From DTPS01 sp049591295 (GTDB lineage Bacteria; Acidobacteriota; UBA4820; DSQY01), in assembly GCA_049591295.1 (NCBI GenBank), contig JBAWEQ010000130.1, positions 1 to 64,000 of the forward strand: a stretch of DNA of 64,000 bases, written 5' to 3'. Made by a program: the position numbers and the translations under genes. Under the pieces are notes generated by a model. That model saw only the letters and a program-made list of their open reading frames with translations, did no database searches and was not told where the DNA came from. This document shows, piece by piece, positions 1 through 8,433 of the stretch. Numbering within the stretch: position 1 is the stretch's first letter; each line of letters opens with the position of its first letter.

Positions 1-183
1 GGGGAGCGGGGGGCGGGAAGGCCCCCCGCCCGAAGGGCATCCCGCGTGAGGGCAGGGAGGAGCAGCGAGCGCGGCGAAGCCGGGGGAGCGCGGAGGAGGG
101 GCGGCTGAGCCCCTCCTCGGGGAGCGAGAGCGACTGGAGCGTGGTTGGAGCCCCGTCGGCCCCGCCAAAGCGATGCGAACGAT

Positions 184-210
184 GCCCCGGGTGGAGACAC
201 CCGGGGCTTT
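184..210 (+). terminator. Hairpin in repeat copy 1
   Basis: GCCCCGGGT and ACCCGGGGC form a 9-bp perfect stem around the loop GGAGAC, followed by TTTGTCGTT. The short T stretch makes a rho-independent terminator plausible. It lies directly behind the tRNA-3'-like segment. Confidence 0.55.
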
Positions 211-310
211 GTCGTTGGGGAGGGCGAGGAGCCGCGACGGGCGGGGGGGAGCGAGAGCGACTGGAGCGTGGTTCGAGCCCCGTCGGCCCCGCCAAAGCGA
301 TGCGAACGAT

Positions 311-337
311 GCCCCGGGTGGAGACGCCCGGGGCTTT
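311..337 (+). terminator. Hairpin in repeat copy 2
   Basis: This is the same stem-loop as in the first repeat copy. One A to G change turns one base pair into G-U, and the same TTT follows. Preservation of the fold in the duplicate suggests the whole tail-plus-terminator unit was copied. Confidence 0.5.
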
Positions 338-391
338 GTCGTTGGGGAGGGCGAGGAGCCGCGGCCGTCGGGGGGGCAAGGCTTTCTGTTG

Positions 392-1054
392 TCAGAGCAG
401 GGACAATAACTCCGGAGGGTGGTGTAACAGCAGGTGGGCGCCCGCCGCCCGGAGTTCGGCCTCCGATCGAAATCCCCAGAGGGCCCCCACGGGAATCATC
501 CCCGCGGCGAGGGCAGCCAGGACGTCCGTGGGACCGTCACCCAGGAAGAGAACCGCCTCGTGGGACACCTCCAGCCGCGCGGCGATGGCGACGGCTCCGG
601 CGGGATCCGGTTTGCGGGGGACCTGCTCCCCTGCGCCGAGAACCGCAGAGAAGCTCCAGCGTGGGAGGAGGCGGGCCACGCATGCACGGGTGAACTCGTC
701 GGGCTTGTTGGACAGCACGGCGATGGGTACAGATCGCGCGCCGAGAGCGTCCAGCAGGTCGGGGATCCCGGGGTAGGGGCGCGTCGAGCGGTCCCACCGC
801 AGCGCGTACTCCTCCCGCATGTCGCGGACGCACTCCCCGAGAAGGCTTCCGCTGCGGCTTCCCTCGGGGAGTGCGCGCTGAACCAGACGCTCCATCCCGT
901 CGCCGACGAAGATCCTGTAGGCATCCTCTGGGTGCACGGGAAGTCCCCTCGTCCGCAGGACCGCGTTCATGGAGTCGGCCAGATCCTTCAGGGAATCGAG
1001 GAGGGTGCCGTCCAGGTCGAAGAGAACCGCCTGGATGCGACCGAAAGGGCCCAT
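392..1054 (-). CDS. HAD-superfamily hydrolase, phosphoglycolate phosphatase-like
   Basis: A 220-residue HAD phosphatase. Motif I is LFDLDGTLLDS near the N-terminus, with the nucleophile and acid/base aspartates at about residues 13 and 15. The helical cap follows, then motif II in VLSNKP and motif IV as LGDGPTDV. This order and the length fit the Gph/PGP subgroup, which dephosphorylates 2-phosphoglycolate or similar small phosphates; the actual substrate cannot be read. I start at the ATG before GPFGRIQ because an AAAGG lies 9-10 nt upstream. A longer frame begins 12 codons earlier. The gene diverges from the DUF2378-like gene and has no partner on its strand. Confidence 0.82.
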   Translation of the reverse strand: MGPFGRIQAVLFDLDGTLLDSLKDLADSMNAVLRTRGLPVHPEDAYRIFVGDGMERLVQRALPEGSRSGSLLGECVRDMREEYALRWDRSTRPYPGIPDLLDALGARSVPIAVLSNKPDEFTRACVARLLPRWSFSAVLGAGEQVPRKPDPAGAVAIAARLEVSHEAVLFLGDGPTDVLAALAAGMIPVGALWGFRSEAELRAAGAHLLLHHPPELLSLL

Positions 1055-1316
1055 GAGCGATACCTTTCTTCCGTGCCGGCCGGCGCGCAAGCCCCGTGGC
1101 TAAGGCCTTGGCACGGCGAATGGCATTTTACCCTTCACCGCGAGACCCCGCAAAGGCCTGGACCGATGCGAACCTGCCGGGCATGGTTGGCCGCCTCTCC
1201 TGTGCACCCTCGCCACCAAGTCCCTATATTCACGGCAACGTGTCCCCGCGCCTTCGGAGGTCCCCCATGGGGTGGGACTCCGACGCGACGGAAGAATCTT
1301 TCCAGGGAGGTGATCC
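1055..1316. other. Divergent intergenic region
   Basis: 262 bp separate the HAD gene (minus) from the DUF2378-like gene (plus), and promoters for both must lie here. I see TATATT at about 1224-1229 as a possible -10 but no convincing -35 at the right distance. A sigma-54-like TTGGCACG near 1110 lacks the correctly spaced GC. No open frame here looks like a gene. Confidence 0.4.
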
Positions 1317-1919
1317 ATGGACCCCGATGCATCGAGCCGCGTCAGCCCCGCTGAACCCTCCCTGAAGAGCAAGGGATTCACGTTGAAGGGGGCTCTGGCT
1401 TACGTCGATGCCAGGTTCGGTGAAAAGGCGAGGGAGCGCCTCGTAGCGGCCCTGGACGAGGAGTCCAAGACGATCCTCTCCGGTTCGGTCCTGCCCTCCT
1501 CCTGGTACCCCCTTCGGGTCCAGGTGGAGCTGTACCGGACCATCGACCAGTTCTTCGGAAGCGGGAACCTGGCCCTCTGCCGGGAGATCGGACGCTACAC
1601 CGCGGAGCATGAGATATCCACCATCCACAGGGTGACCCTGAAGGTAGCCGGTCTCTCCCTGTGGCTTCGCAGCGCGGGCATGATGTGGAGGCAGTACTAC
1701 AGCGCGGGAGCGCTGCGGAGCGAGGGAATGGGCGAGAGGGGAGGCCAACTGGTTCTCACGGAGTTCAACCCTCTTCACAGGGCCTTCTGCGAGGACCTCT
1801 CCGGCTGGTTCGAACGGATTGCCGAGCTCAATGGCAAGGAACGGGTCACCGTGACCCACCCGGACTGCATCCTGGACGGCCGGGCCGCCTGTCTCTTTCA
1901 GGCTAGCTGGCGGGGATAG
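1317..1919 (+). CDS. DUF2378-like (TIGR02265-type) cytoplasmic protein
   Basis: A 200-residue soluble protein without signal peptide or membrane segment. Features include KGFTLKGALAYVDARFGEKA, a WYPLRVQVELYRTIDQFFG segment and an REIGRYTAEHE segment. This layout resembles the TIGR02265/DUF2378 family, expanded in myxobacteria and distantly like haem-NO-binding/V4R folds. The role of that family is not established, so I assign none. The start is secure: GGAGGTGAT, nearly the full anti-Shine-Dalgarno complement, lies just upstream of the ATG. It is monocistronic and convergent with the efflux operon. Confidence 0.6.
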   Translation: MDPDASSRVSPAEPSLKSKGFTLKGALAYVDARFGEKARERLVAALDEESKTILSGSVLPSSWYPLRVQVELYRTIDQFFGSGNLALCREIGRYTAEHEISTIHRVTLKVAGLSLWLRSAGMMWRQYYSAGALRSEGMGERGGQLVLTEFNPLHRAFCEDLSGWFERIAELNGKERVTVTHPDCILDGRAACLFQASWRG

Positions 1920-2023
1920 CCCGCAGGGCGTTCGATGGGGTCGGCCCGCCTGGCCGTGTCCTGGGATGCGAGCTTAACGGGTGCGCCTTGTGCCACCCCG
2001 GAAGATGCCGGCATTGGGGGAGA

Positions 2024-3343
2024 TCAATGGGTCGGCACCTCCTCCGTCAGTAGCCCCTGAACCCACAGGAGATTGACCCTGGCCACGAGGTAGTCGCGCC
2101 GGGCGCGGGCCAGGTTGCCGCGGGCCTGCATGAGGCTGAGCTGGGCGTCGTCCACGTCCAGCTTGGTCTTGACTCCATACTCGAAGCCCTTCTCCGCCAT
2201 GCCCAGGAGCCGCTCGGCCTGCTCCGCCGTTCCCGCGAGGGCCTTCACGACCTCTGCGGACTCGGTCAGTGCGTCAGAGGCCACGCGCACCTCCAGCGAG
2301 ACCGAATCGCGTACCTTCTGCGTCTGGATTTCCAGGCTCGTCCGGTCGCTCACCGCCTGCATCACGCGGCCCTTCGTGCGCAGGCCGTCGAAGAAGGGGA
2401 ATCGGATGTAGAGGCCCGCGTTCCAGAGGTCGCCCTGGGTCGTCACGTTTTGGATCCAGTATTGCCGGCGGCCGTACCCCGCCTGGAGATCGAGGCGGGG
2501 CTTGTCTCCTGCCTTGGCGATCGTGACGAGGTGGCGGGCGATGGCGGCCTGGTGCTCCAGGTCCCTCAGGTCCGGACGATGGGCGAAGGCCGCGGCCACG
2601 GCCTCGCCGTAGGCAGGAGGGGAGATCGGCTCAGCGCCCAGGGAACCGTCCACGTCGATCTCGGTGGCCGGATCCGCGAGGAGGAAGCGCAGCTTCTCGC
2701 GGGCCGTGCGCACGTCGTTGGCCGACCGGATGACCGCCGGGCGGGCGTTCTCGACGGCCACCCGTGCGGCCAGGACGTCGTAGTCGGTGGCCGTCCCGAG
2801 GGCGAACCGCTTCTGCGCCTCGTCCAGGTGCCGCTCCTTCTGGGCGAAGTTCTCCCCGGCGATGGCGAGGATCTCCTTGGCGAGCAGGACGTCGTAGAAC
2901 GACGCCGTCACGTCACGGCGGGCGTCCTGGCGGGCCTTCTCCAATCGGTCTGCGGCGTCGGCGATGCCCTCCTTGGCGGCCCGGATGGCGGCGCCCACTT
3001 GGCCCCAGGTGTAGAGGGCCTGGGAAAGGGAGATTTCCGCTCCGGCGAGGTCTTGGGTGGCGGGGAAGAAGGCCCTCAGGTCCTTGGGGTAGAGGCCGAG
3101 CAGGCTCTCATCCGTGTTCCGGGCGCCATAAGCCGTCAGAGAGAGCTGGGGCAGGGCCGCCGCACGCTCCTCCACATACTTCCCGCGCACCCACTTCTGG
3201 TACTCCTCGGCCCGCTGGACGTCTCGGTTCTGCTCCATGGCGATGGCCACGGCCTGGTCGAGGGTGAGCGTTTTCACGGCGTCCTGGGCGAGGAAGGGAG
3301 CGGCCACCACCATGAGCATGACTGCCGCCGAAGTGCGAATCAT
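2024..3343 (-). CDS. TolC-family outer-membrane efflux protein
   Basis: A 439-residue protein, last gene of the tetR-hlyD-RND-tolC operon, forming the outer-membrane exit duct of the pump. The N-terminus MIRTSAAVMLMVVAAPFLAQ is a signal peptide. The mature protein has the two long helical repeats typical of TolC/OprM, e.g. the LTLDQAVAIAMEQNRDV opening and RPDLRDLEHQ at the start of the second half. No lipobox cysteine is visible, so it is TolC-like rather than an OprM-type lipoprotein. I start at the ATG at 3341-3343, preceded by a GGAG-containing site, which leaves 59 nt after the RND stop. Specific substrates cannot be inferred. Confidence 0.88.
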   Translation of the reverse strand: MIRTSAAVMLMVVAAPFLAQDAVKTLTLDQAVAIAMEQNRDVQRAEEYQKWVRGKYVEERAAALPQLSLTAYGARNTDESLLGLYPKDLRAFFPATQDLAGAEISLSQALYTWGQVGAAIRAAKEGIADAADRLEKARQDARRDVTASFYDVLLAKEILAIAGENFAQKERHLDEAQKRFALGTATDYDVLAARVAVENARPAVIRSANDVRTAREKLRFLLADPATEIDVDGSLGAEPISPPAYGEAVAAAFAHRPDLRDLEHQAAIARHLVTIAKAGDKPRLDLQAGYGRRQYWIQNVTTQGDLWNAGLYIRFPFFDGLRTKGRVMQAVSDRTSLEIQTQKVRDSVSLEVRVASDALTESAEVVKALAGTAEQAERLLGMAEKGFEYGVKTKLDVDDAQLSLMQARGNLARARRDYLVARVNLLWVQGLLTEEVPTH

Positions 3344-3402
3344 GCTCCAGCTCTCCTGCTCCCCAGCTCTCCAGCACCGCTTCTTCGTGGCAGATTCGCC
3401 GA

Positions 3403-6400
3403 TCATGGCTGTGGCTCCTTCTCCACGGCGGGCGCCCCCGCCCACTTCCGATGCACCCAAGCGCCCAGGTCCTCGAGGATGGTATAGACCACGGGGACCA
3501 CGAGCAGGGTCAGGATCGTCGAGGTGACCAGCCCGCCGATGACGGCGCGGGCCATGGGAGCGCGCATCTCGGCGCCCTGGCCGATGCCCAGCGCGAGGGG
3601 AAGCATGCCCGCGATCATGGCCAGGGTGGTCATCATGATCGGGCGCAGCCGCGTCCGGCCGGCCGTCACGAGGGCCTCGCGTCGCGAGATGCCCTTGCGG
3701 CGCAGGATCTTTGTGTAATCCACCAGGAGGATGGCGTTCTTGGTCACCAGGCCCATCAGGAGGATGAGCCCGATGAGCGACATCATGTTCACCGTGTCGC
3801 CGGTGAGCAGCAGCATCCCTGCCATGCCCACGATGGAGAGCGGTAGGGAGAGCATGATGGCCAGCGGGTCGATGAAGGACTCGAACTGGGCGGCGAGGAT
3901 GAGGTAGACGAGGATGATGGCCAGGACGAGGGCCTCGAGGAGGTAGCCGAAGCTCTCCATCATGACCTCCGTGTCGCCCGCCATCCGCACGCGGTAGCCC
4001 GGCTCCCAGTGCATTCGGGAGGCCGCCTTCATGACGGCGCTGCTGGCCGTGCCCAGGGGCAGGTGGTCCAGGTCGGCGCTGAGCACCACCTGGCGGCTCA
4101 GGTCCTGGCGGCTGATCTCGGAGGGGGAGACGGCGCGCTCCACCCGGACCAGATCGGCGATGGGGACGAGGGCGACGCCGTCGGCCGAGGGCACGGCGAT
4201 GCGCAGGTCGCCCACCTGGCCCACGTCGGTGCGGAGAGCCTCGGGAAGGCGCACCCGCACGTTCACCGCCTCGCCCTCCTCGTCCTCGTAGGTGGAGACC
4301 ACCTGGCCTCCCACCAGGGCGCCGATGGTGTGCACGAGGGCCGCCGTGCCCAGGCCGAGGGCCGCGGCCCGCTCCCGGTCCACGACCAGTCGGTACTCCG
4401 GCAGGTCCTGCTCGAGGGTGGCGTCCAGGTCCACGATGCCGGGCACCTTGTAGATCTCCCGCTTGAGTTCCGCCGCGTAGCGTTTGAGCTTGGGGATCTC
4501 GTCCCCCTGGATGAGCACCTGGAGCGGCTTTTGGAAGCTGTCCGGGTCCTCCAGGACCGAGACCTGGATGCCGGGGATCTGCTCCATGCGCGTCCGAACA
4601 TCCTTCATGAGAGTCGCCTGGCTGCGGCTGCGCTCCGATCTGTCCTTGAGCTTCACGTAGACCTGGGCGTCGCGCACGGTGTCCGTGTCGGCGGGTGCGA
4701 CGGCCGCGTAGGTGTGCTCGATCTCGGAGTAGCCGGAGAGGACCCTCAGCGCGGCCACGAGGCGGTCCTCGGTTTCGAGGATCGAGGCGTCGGGGGCCGT
4801 CTTGAGGCGGATCAGGAACTCGCCGTGGTCGTAGCCCGGGAAGAACTCCCCCTGAAGGGTTCCCAGGACCACGAGGCCCGCGAGGAACGCGACCACGGCC
4901 ACGGCGAAGACGGTCTTGCGATGGTCCAGGGCCCAGCCGATGACGGCTTTGTACCGATCGGCGGTTCTCTCGAACCAGCCGTTGAACCGGTCCAGCACGC
5001 GCGCCACAGCGTGCCGGCGGCCCTTCCGCGCGATGTCCGGGTCGACCCAGCGCGAGGAGAGCATGGGGTCCAGCGTGAAGGAGACGAAGAGGGAGACCAG
5101 GACGGCGAAGGCCACGGTGATGCCGAAATGGTAGAAGATCCGCCCGATGATGCCCTTCATGAAGGCGACGGGCAGGAAGACGGCGATGATGGAGAGACTC
5201 GTGGCCATGACGGCCAGGCCGATCTCCGCCGTGCCCTCCCGGGCCGCCGTGAAGTGGTCCTCGCCGCGCTCCAGGTGGCGCACGATGTTCTCCCGTACCA
5301 CGATGGCGTCGTCGATGAGAAACCCGATGGCGAGCGAGAGCGCCATGAGCGTGATCACGTTCAGGGTCATGCCGAAGAAGTACATGGCGATGAAGGTGGA
5401 GACGACGCTGATGGGGAGCGTGAGGCCCGTGATCACCGTGGAGCGCCAGGAGTTGAGGAAGCAGAAGACGATGAGGATGGTGAGCAGGCCCCCTAGGACC
5501 AGCGTCGTCTGCACGTCGTTGACGGACTCGCGGATGAACCCGGAGCTGTCGCGGATGAGGTCTATCTTCGTGCCGGCGGGTAGCTCGGGCTGGAGGCGTG
5601 CGATCTCCCGCTTGACGGCGTCCGCCAGCGCCACCGTGTTGGCCTTCGACTGCTTGAGCACGTCGATGGCCACCGCGGGCACGCCGTTGACGAGGGCGAG
5701 CGAGCGCCGCTCCTCGATGCCGTCCGTGACCCGCGCCACCTCGCCCACGGTGACCGGATGCCCGCCGCGCTGGGCGATCACCATGGAGGCATAGGCGGGC
5801 ACGGCGTCCGGCTTGCCCTCGATCCGAAGGGGGGTCTCAGTCCCCTCGCGGTTCAGGCGTCCCAGGGGAGTGTTCACGTTCTCCGCGGCCAGGCCGGAGA
5901 CCACCTCGTCCACTCCCATGCCCAGGGCCTGGATGCGGTCGGGGTCCACGTCCACGCGGACCTCGCGCTTGGAATCGCCCACGAGCTTCACCTTGCCCAC
6001 CCCGGGCAGGTTCTCGATGCGGCGCCGGATCTTGCGGTCGGCGAGCGTGGTGAGATCCCTCGGGCTCAGGGTCTGGGAGCGCACGGCGAGCGAGACCACG
6101 GGCATGCCCGCGATGTCCAGCTTCTGGATCACGGGCTCCTTCATGGCCGCCGGCAGGTCGTTCCGGATGGCGTTGATCTTGGCCCGCGCCTCCTGCGAGG
6201 CCTCGTTGATCTTGACGTTCAGCTCGAACTCCACCATGACCGACGAGAGGCCCTCGCGCGAGGTTGAGTAGACGTGCTTGACGCCCGGGATGGGGTTTAC
6301 CGCCTCCTCGATCTTCTTCGTCACCTCCCGCTCGACGGTCTCCGGGGCCGCGCCTGGGAACTCGGTGAGGATGGAGAGGATGGGCAGCTCGATATCCGGG

Positions 6401-6510
6401 AAGAGCTCCACCGCTAGACGGCGATAGGAGAAGAGGCCCAGCGTGAGCAGGGTGAGCATGAGCACGGTCGCGAAGACCGGCCGCTTGATGGAGAGGTTGG
6501 AGAGGAACAT
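3403..6510 (-). CDS. RND (HAE-1 family) multidrug efflux transporter
   Basis: A 1035-residue inner-membrane proton-driven exporter. It begins FLSNLSIKRPVFATVLM, the usual first transmembrane helix of AcrB/MdtB-like pumps. A large periplasmic loop follows, then the TM4 proton-relay segment ALSLAIGFLIDDAIVVREN with its paired aspartates, a second periplasmic loop, and a C-terminal TM bundle containing GLVTKNAILLVDY. Length and motif order are full for the family. The start ATG sits 1 bp beyond the stop of the adaptor gene, with GGGGGAG upstream, so translation is coupled. Together with the adaptor and TolC protein it forms a tripartite pump for hydrophobic or amphiphilic compounds; the substrate is unknown. 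Confidence 0.95.
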   Translation of the reverse strand: MFLSNLSIKRPVFATVLMLTLLTLGLFSYRRLAVELFPDIELPILSILTEFPGAAPETVEREVTKKIEEAVNPIPGVKHVYSTSREGLSSVMVEFELNVKINEASQEARAKINAIRNDLPAAMKEPVIQKLDIAGMPVVSLAVRSQTLSPRDLTTLADRKIRRRIENLPGVGKVKLVGDSKREVRVDVDPDRIQALGMGVDEVVSGLAAENVNTPLGRLNREGTETPLRIEGKPDAVPAYASMVIAQRGGHPVTVGEVARVTDGIEERRSLALVNGVPAVAIDVLKQSKANTVALADAVKREIARLQPELPAGTKIDLIRDSSGFIRESVNDVQTTLVLGGLLTILIVFCFLNSWRSTVITGLTLPISVVSTFIAMYFFGMTLNVITLMALSLAIGFLIDDAIVVRENIVRHLERGEDHFTAAREGTAEIGLAVMATSLSIIAVFLPVAFMKGIIGRIFYHFGITVAFAVLVSLFVSFTLDPMLSSRWVDPDIARKGRRHAVARVLDRFNGWFERTADRYKAVIGWALDHRKTVFAVAVVAFLAGLVVLGTLQGEFFPGYDHGEFLIRLKTAPDASILETEDRLVAALRVLSGYSEIEHTYAAVAPADTDTVRDAQVYVKLKDRSERSRSQATLMKDVRTRMEQIPGIQVSVLEDPDSFQKPLQVLIQGDEIPKLKRYAAELKREIYKVPGIVDLDATLEQDLPEYRLVVDRERAAALGLGTAALVHTIGALVGGQVVSTYEDEEGEAVNVRVRLPEALRTDVGQVGDLRIAVPSADGVALVPIADLVRVERAVSPSEISRQDLSRQVVLSADLDHLPLGTASSAVMKAASRMHWEPGYRVRMAGDTEVMMESFGYLLEALVLAIILVYLILAAQFESFIDPLAIMLSLPLSIVGMAGMLLLTGDTVNMMSLIGLILLMGLVTKNAILLVDYTKILRRKGISRREALVTAGRTRLRPIMMTTLAMIAGMLPLALGIGQGAEMRAPMARAVIGGLVTSTILTLLVVPVVYTILEDLGAWVHRKWAGAPAVEKEPQP

Positions 6511-6511
6511 C

Positions 6512-7573
6512 TCAGCTCCCCCTCTCCGACCGGACCAGGATCCTGTCCCCATCCTGGAGGTCGAAGGCCCCGCGGGTCACGACCTCCTCACCGGGCGCCA
6601 GCCCCTCGGCCACTTCCACCTGGCCGCCGGAGACGGCACCCGTGCGGATCTCTCGTCGCCTCGCCACGCCGCCCGCGGCCACGAAAACCGTGGCCCGTCG
6701 CGCCTGCAGGTCCCAGGCCAAGAGGGCCTCGCGCGGCACCTGGAGCACCCCCGTGCGGTTGCCGCACAGGATCGATCCCTTCGCGAAGAGGCCCGCCCTG
6801 AGCTCCCCGGTGGTGTTGGGCACGTCGGACTGGACGGCCACCGTGCGGCTGACCGGATCGGCGGCCGGGTTGATGTGCGAAACCGTTCCCTCGAAGGTCC
6901 TTGCGGGCACGGCCTCGGTGGTGAAGGAGAGGGGCTGGCCGACCCTGACGAGGTGGATGGTGGATGCCGGGACGAGGACCGTGAGGTCGAATCTGCGCGT
7001 GTCCACGATGCGGAACATGGGCCCGCCGCCCATGCTCTCCACGCGGTCGCCCGCGCTCACGCCGCGGAAGGACACCATTCCGTCCATGGGTGAGCGCACG
7101 ATCAGCTTGTCCAGCTTGGTGGCCGCCAGATCCTTAAGAGCCCTGGCTGTCTCGCGCTGAGTCTGGGCGTCCTCCAGGCCCTGGCCGGTCATGAGGCCAG
7201 CCTCCTTCAATTTGAGCGCCCGCCCGTATTCGCGCTCGGCCCTCGCCGCCTCGGCCTGGACCTGTAGGAGCTGGGCTCTACTCTCGCGCTGGTCCAGGCG
7301 CGCGAGCACCTGGCCCTTGCGCACCGGAACCCACTCCGTGACCAACACCTCGGTCACGGTGCCCGTGACCTCTGATTTGACGGCCGCCTGGGCCCTGGGC
7401 TCCAGAGTGCCCACCACCTCAACGGACTGCAGAAAATCACCCGCGGCGGCGCGTTCGGTCTCCACGGCCACGGGTGGCCTGGATTGGGAGCCCCCTCGCT
7501 CGGCGAACTGCGAACAGGCCGCCACGACCCACAGGGCGGCCAGCGCCGCCCCAGCAAGAAGCATTGATCTCAT
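6512..7573 (-). CDS. RND efflux periplasmic adaptor (HlyD/AcrA family) lipoprotein
   Basis: A 353-residue membrane-fusion protein linking the RND transporter to the TolC channel. MRSMLLAGAALAALWVVAAC is a lipoprotein signal with the lipidated cysteine after VAA. A biotinyl-lipoyl half follows (VKSEVTGTVTEVLVTEWVPV), then a coiled-coil hairpin of about residues 95-150, the second lipoyl half (LIVRSPMDGMVSFRGVSAGD) and a beta-barrel. The start codon at 7571-7573 has GGGAGGGGGAC upstream, and longer in-frame extensions have none. It lies 17 bp after the tetR stop and 1 bp before the transporter start. Confidence 0.92.
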   Translation of the reverse strand: MRSMLLAGAALAALWVVAACSQFAERGGSQSRPPVAVETERAAAGDFLQSVEVVGTLEPRAQAAVKSEVTGTVTEVLVTEWVPVRKGQVLARLDQRESRAQLLQVQAEAARAEREYGRALKLKEAGLMTGQGLEDAQTQRETARALKDLAATKLDKLIVRSPMDGMVSFRGVSAGDRVESMGGGPMFRIVDTRRFDLTVLVPASTIHLVRVGQPLSFTTEAVPARTFEGTVSHINPAADPVSRTVAVQSDVPNTTGELRAGLFAKGSILCGNRTGVLQVPREALLAWDLQARRATVFVAAGGVARRREIRTGAVSGGQVEVAEGLAPGEEVVTRGAFDLQDGDRILVRSERGS

Positions 7574-7590
7574 TGGAAAAGTCCCCCTCC

Positions 7591-8232
7591 CTATCTCCCT
7601 TTTGCCGCACGCCGCGGAGCTTTCCCCCCCTCCGAGGCGATCCCGTCGAAAACCACGCCGACCACGCGTTGCAGGTCCTTTTGCGTGAGTGCCAGATCGG
7701 GGTGGCACAGCTCCAGCTCCGTGGCGACGTTGAGGGCGCCGATCAGCGCCCACATCGCATCCTCCGTCTTCGCGATCTTGAACTCTCCGGCGTTCCGGCC
7801 CTCGACGAGTCGTTTCTTGACCCATTCCTGGAAGGCGAAGTGGACGCGGTCCGCGTCCACACGCGGCGCCCCCTGGGGGGGGCCGTAGTAAATGGAGTTC
7901 ATCACCCGGACCAGGGGGATGCTCCGTTTGAAAAGGTGGAACACCTCGCCGAAGAGTCTCTCGATGCGGTCCCGCGCCGAACCTTCAGAATGGGAGGCCC
8001 GATCGAGGAGCTCGTCGAACTGATCCATGGCCTGCCGCATCAGGGCGTTGAAGATCCCCTCCTTGCTTCCGTAGTAGTAGTAGAGGACGGGTTTGGTGAC
8101 CCCCGCGGCCTCCACGATCTCCCTGACGCTGGAGGCGGCGTATCCCTTTCGATCGAAGCAGTCGATGGCCGACGCCAGCAGGCGATCTCGGGCTCCTGGA
8201 TCGGGCGGCGCCTTTTCTGGCGGTTTGTTCAC
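7591..8232 (-). CDS. TetR-family transcriptional repressor of the efflux operon
   Basis: A 213-residue regulator with an N-terminal TetR helix-turn-helix: RDRLLASAIDCFDRKGYAAS, then VREIVEAAGVTKPVLYYYYG. The remainder is an alpha-helical ligand/dimer domain. I choose the GTG at 8230-8232 (AGGGG about 10 nt upstream), not the ATG at 8310, because the longer frame would translate through the promoter and a TetR-type palindrome. It is the first gene of the efflux operon, 17 bp upstream of the adaptor. Its position behind an operator overlapping the -10 points to autoregulation and control of the pump. The inducer is unknown. Confidence 0.87.
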   Translation of the reverse strand: MNKPPEKAPPDPGARDRLLASAIDCFDRKGYAASSVREIVEAAGVTKPVLYYYYGSKEGIFNALMRQAMDQFDELLDRASHSEGSARDRIERLFGEVFHLFKRSIPLVRVMNSIYYGPPQGAPRVDADRVHFAFQEWVKKRLVEGRNAGEFKIAKTEDAMWALIGALNVATELELCHPDLALTQKDLQRVVGVVFDGIASEGGKAPRRAAKGR

Positions 8233-8270
8233 GAATCGATCCCCTTCGGCCGACGGCCTTAAACCGTACC

Positions 8271-8286
8271 TACCTACCGGTAAGTA
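8271..8286 (-). promoter_or_regulatory. TetR-type operator palindrome
   Basis: TACCTACCGGTAAGTA is a 16-bp inverted repeat with a single mismatched pair. A further TACC directly precedes it. It overlaps the -10 hexamer of the promoter reading into tetR and the efflux genes and ends 38 bp before the chosen GTG. This is the expected place for a repressor to block its own operon. Confidence 0.7.
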
Positions 8287-8310
8287 TATCCACCTCGGGA
8301 GCGGAGTCAA
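8283..8310 (-). promoter_or_regulatory. Promoter of the tetR-hlyD-RND-tolC operon
   Basis: On the minus strand TTGACT (8305-8310) and TATACT (8283-8288) are separated by 16 bp, a close match to a sigma-70 promoter. The operator palindrome covers part of the -10 and the start point. Confidence 0.7.
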
Positions 8311-8433
8311 GGGGCGTGTGTCGGTGCGGTCAACCCCGGCAACAGCCGCGGGAGGAGGGGCTCACCATCGCCGATTCCGATGGTCCGGACGAGCCGGGGC
8401 TGGGGTAGAATATGAGCTTCGGCGGAGGCGGTC

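Larger units (their letters stand above)
121..363. repeat. Tandem duplication of a ~127-bp unit (tRNA-3'-end-like segment plus hairpin)
   Basis: Positions 121-236 and 248-363 are the same 116-bp sequence with only two differences, offset by 127 bp. Each copy holds a segment reading GGTTCGAGCCCCGTC (second copy; the first has G in place of the first C) followed by GGCCCCGCCA. This resembles the T-loop, acceptor strand and CCA end of a tRNA. A perfect or near-perfect GC hairpin follows at once. No matching 5' half of a tRNA is present, and the expected T-stem partner is only partly complementary, so these are tails and not genes. No credible protein is encoded in 1-391. Confidence 0.8.

Noticed and set aside
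141..776. Overlapping plus-strand frames of 180-210 codons in the repeat region
   Set aside because: They arise from the tandem repeat and from the strand opposite the HAD phosphatase; composition is Arg/Gly/Pro-rich and no ribosome site is present.
1109..1127. TTGGCACGGCGAATGGC as a sigma-54 promoter for the DUF2378-like gene
   Set aside because: The -12 GC is one base out of register with the -24 GG, and TTGC is not present.
8233..8310. Upstream extension of the TetR protein to the ATG at 8310
   Set aside because: It would encode the promoter -35/-10 and operator as protein; the GTG at 8232 has a ribosome site.
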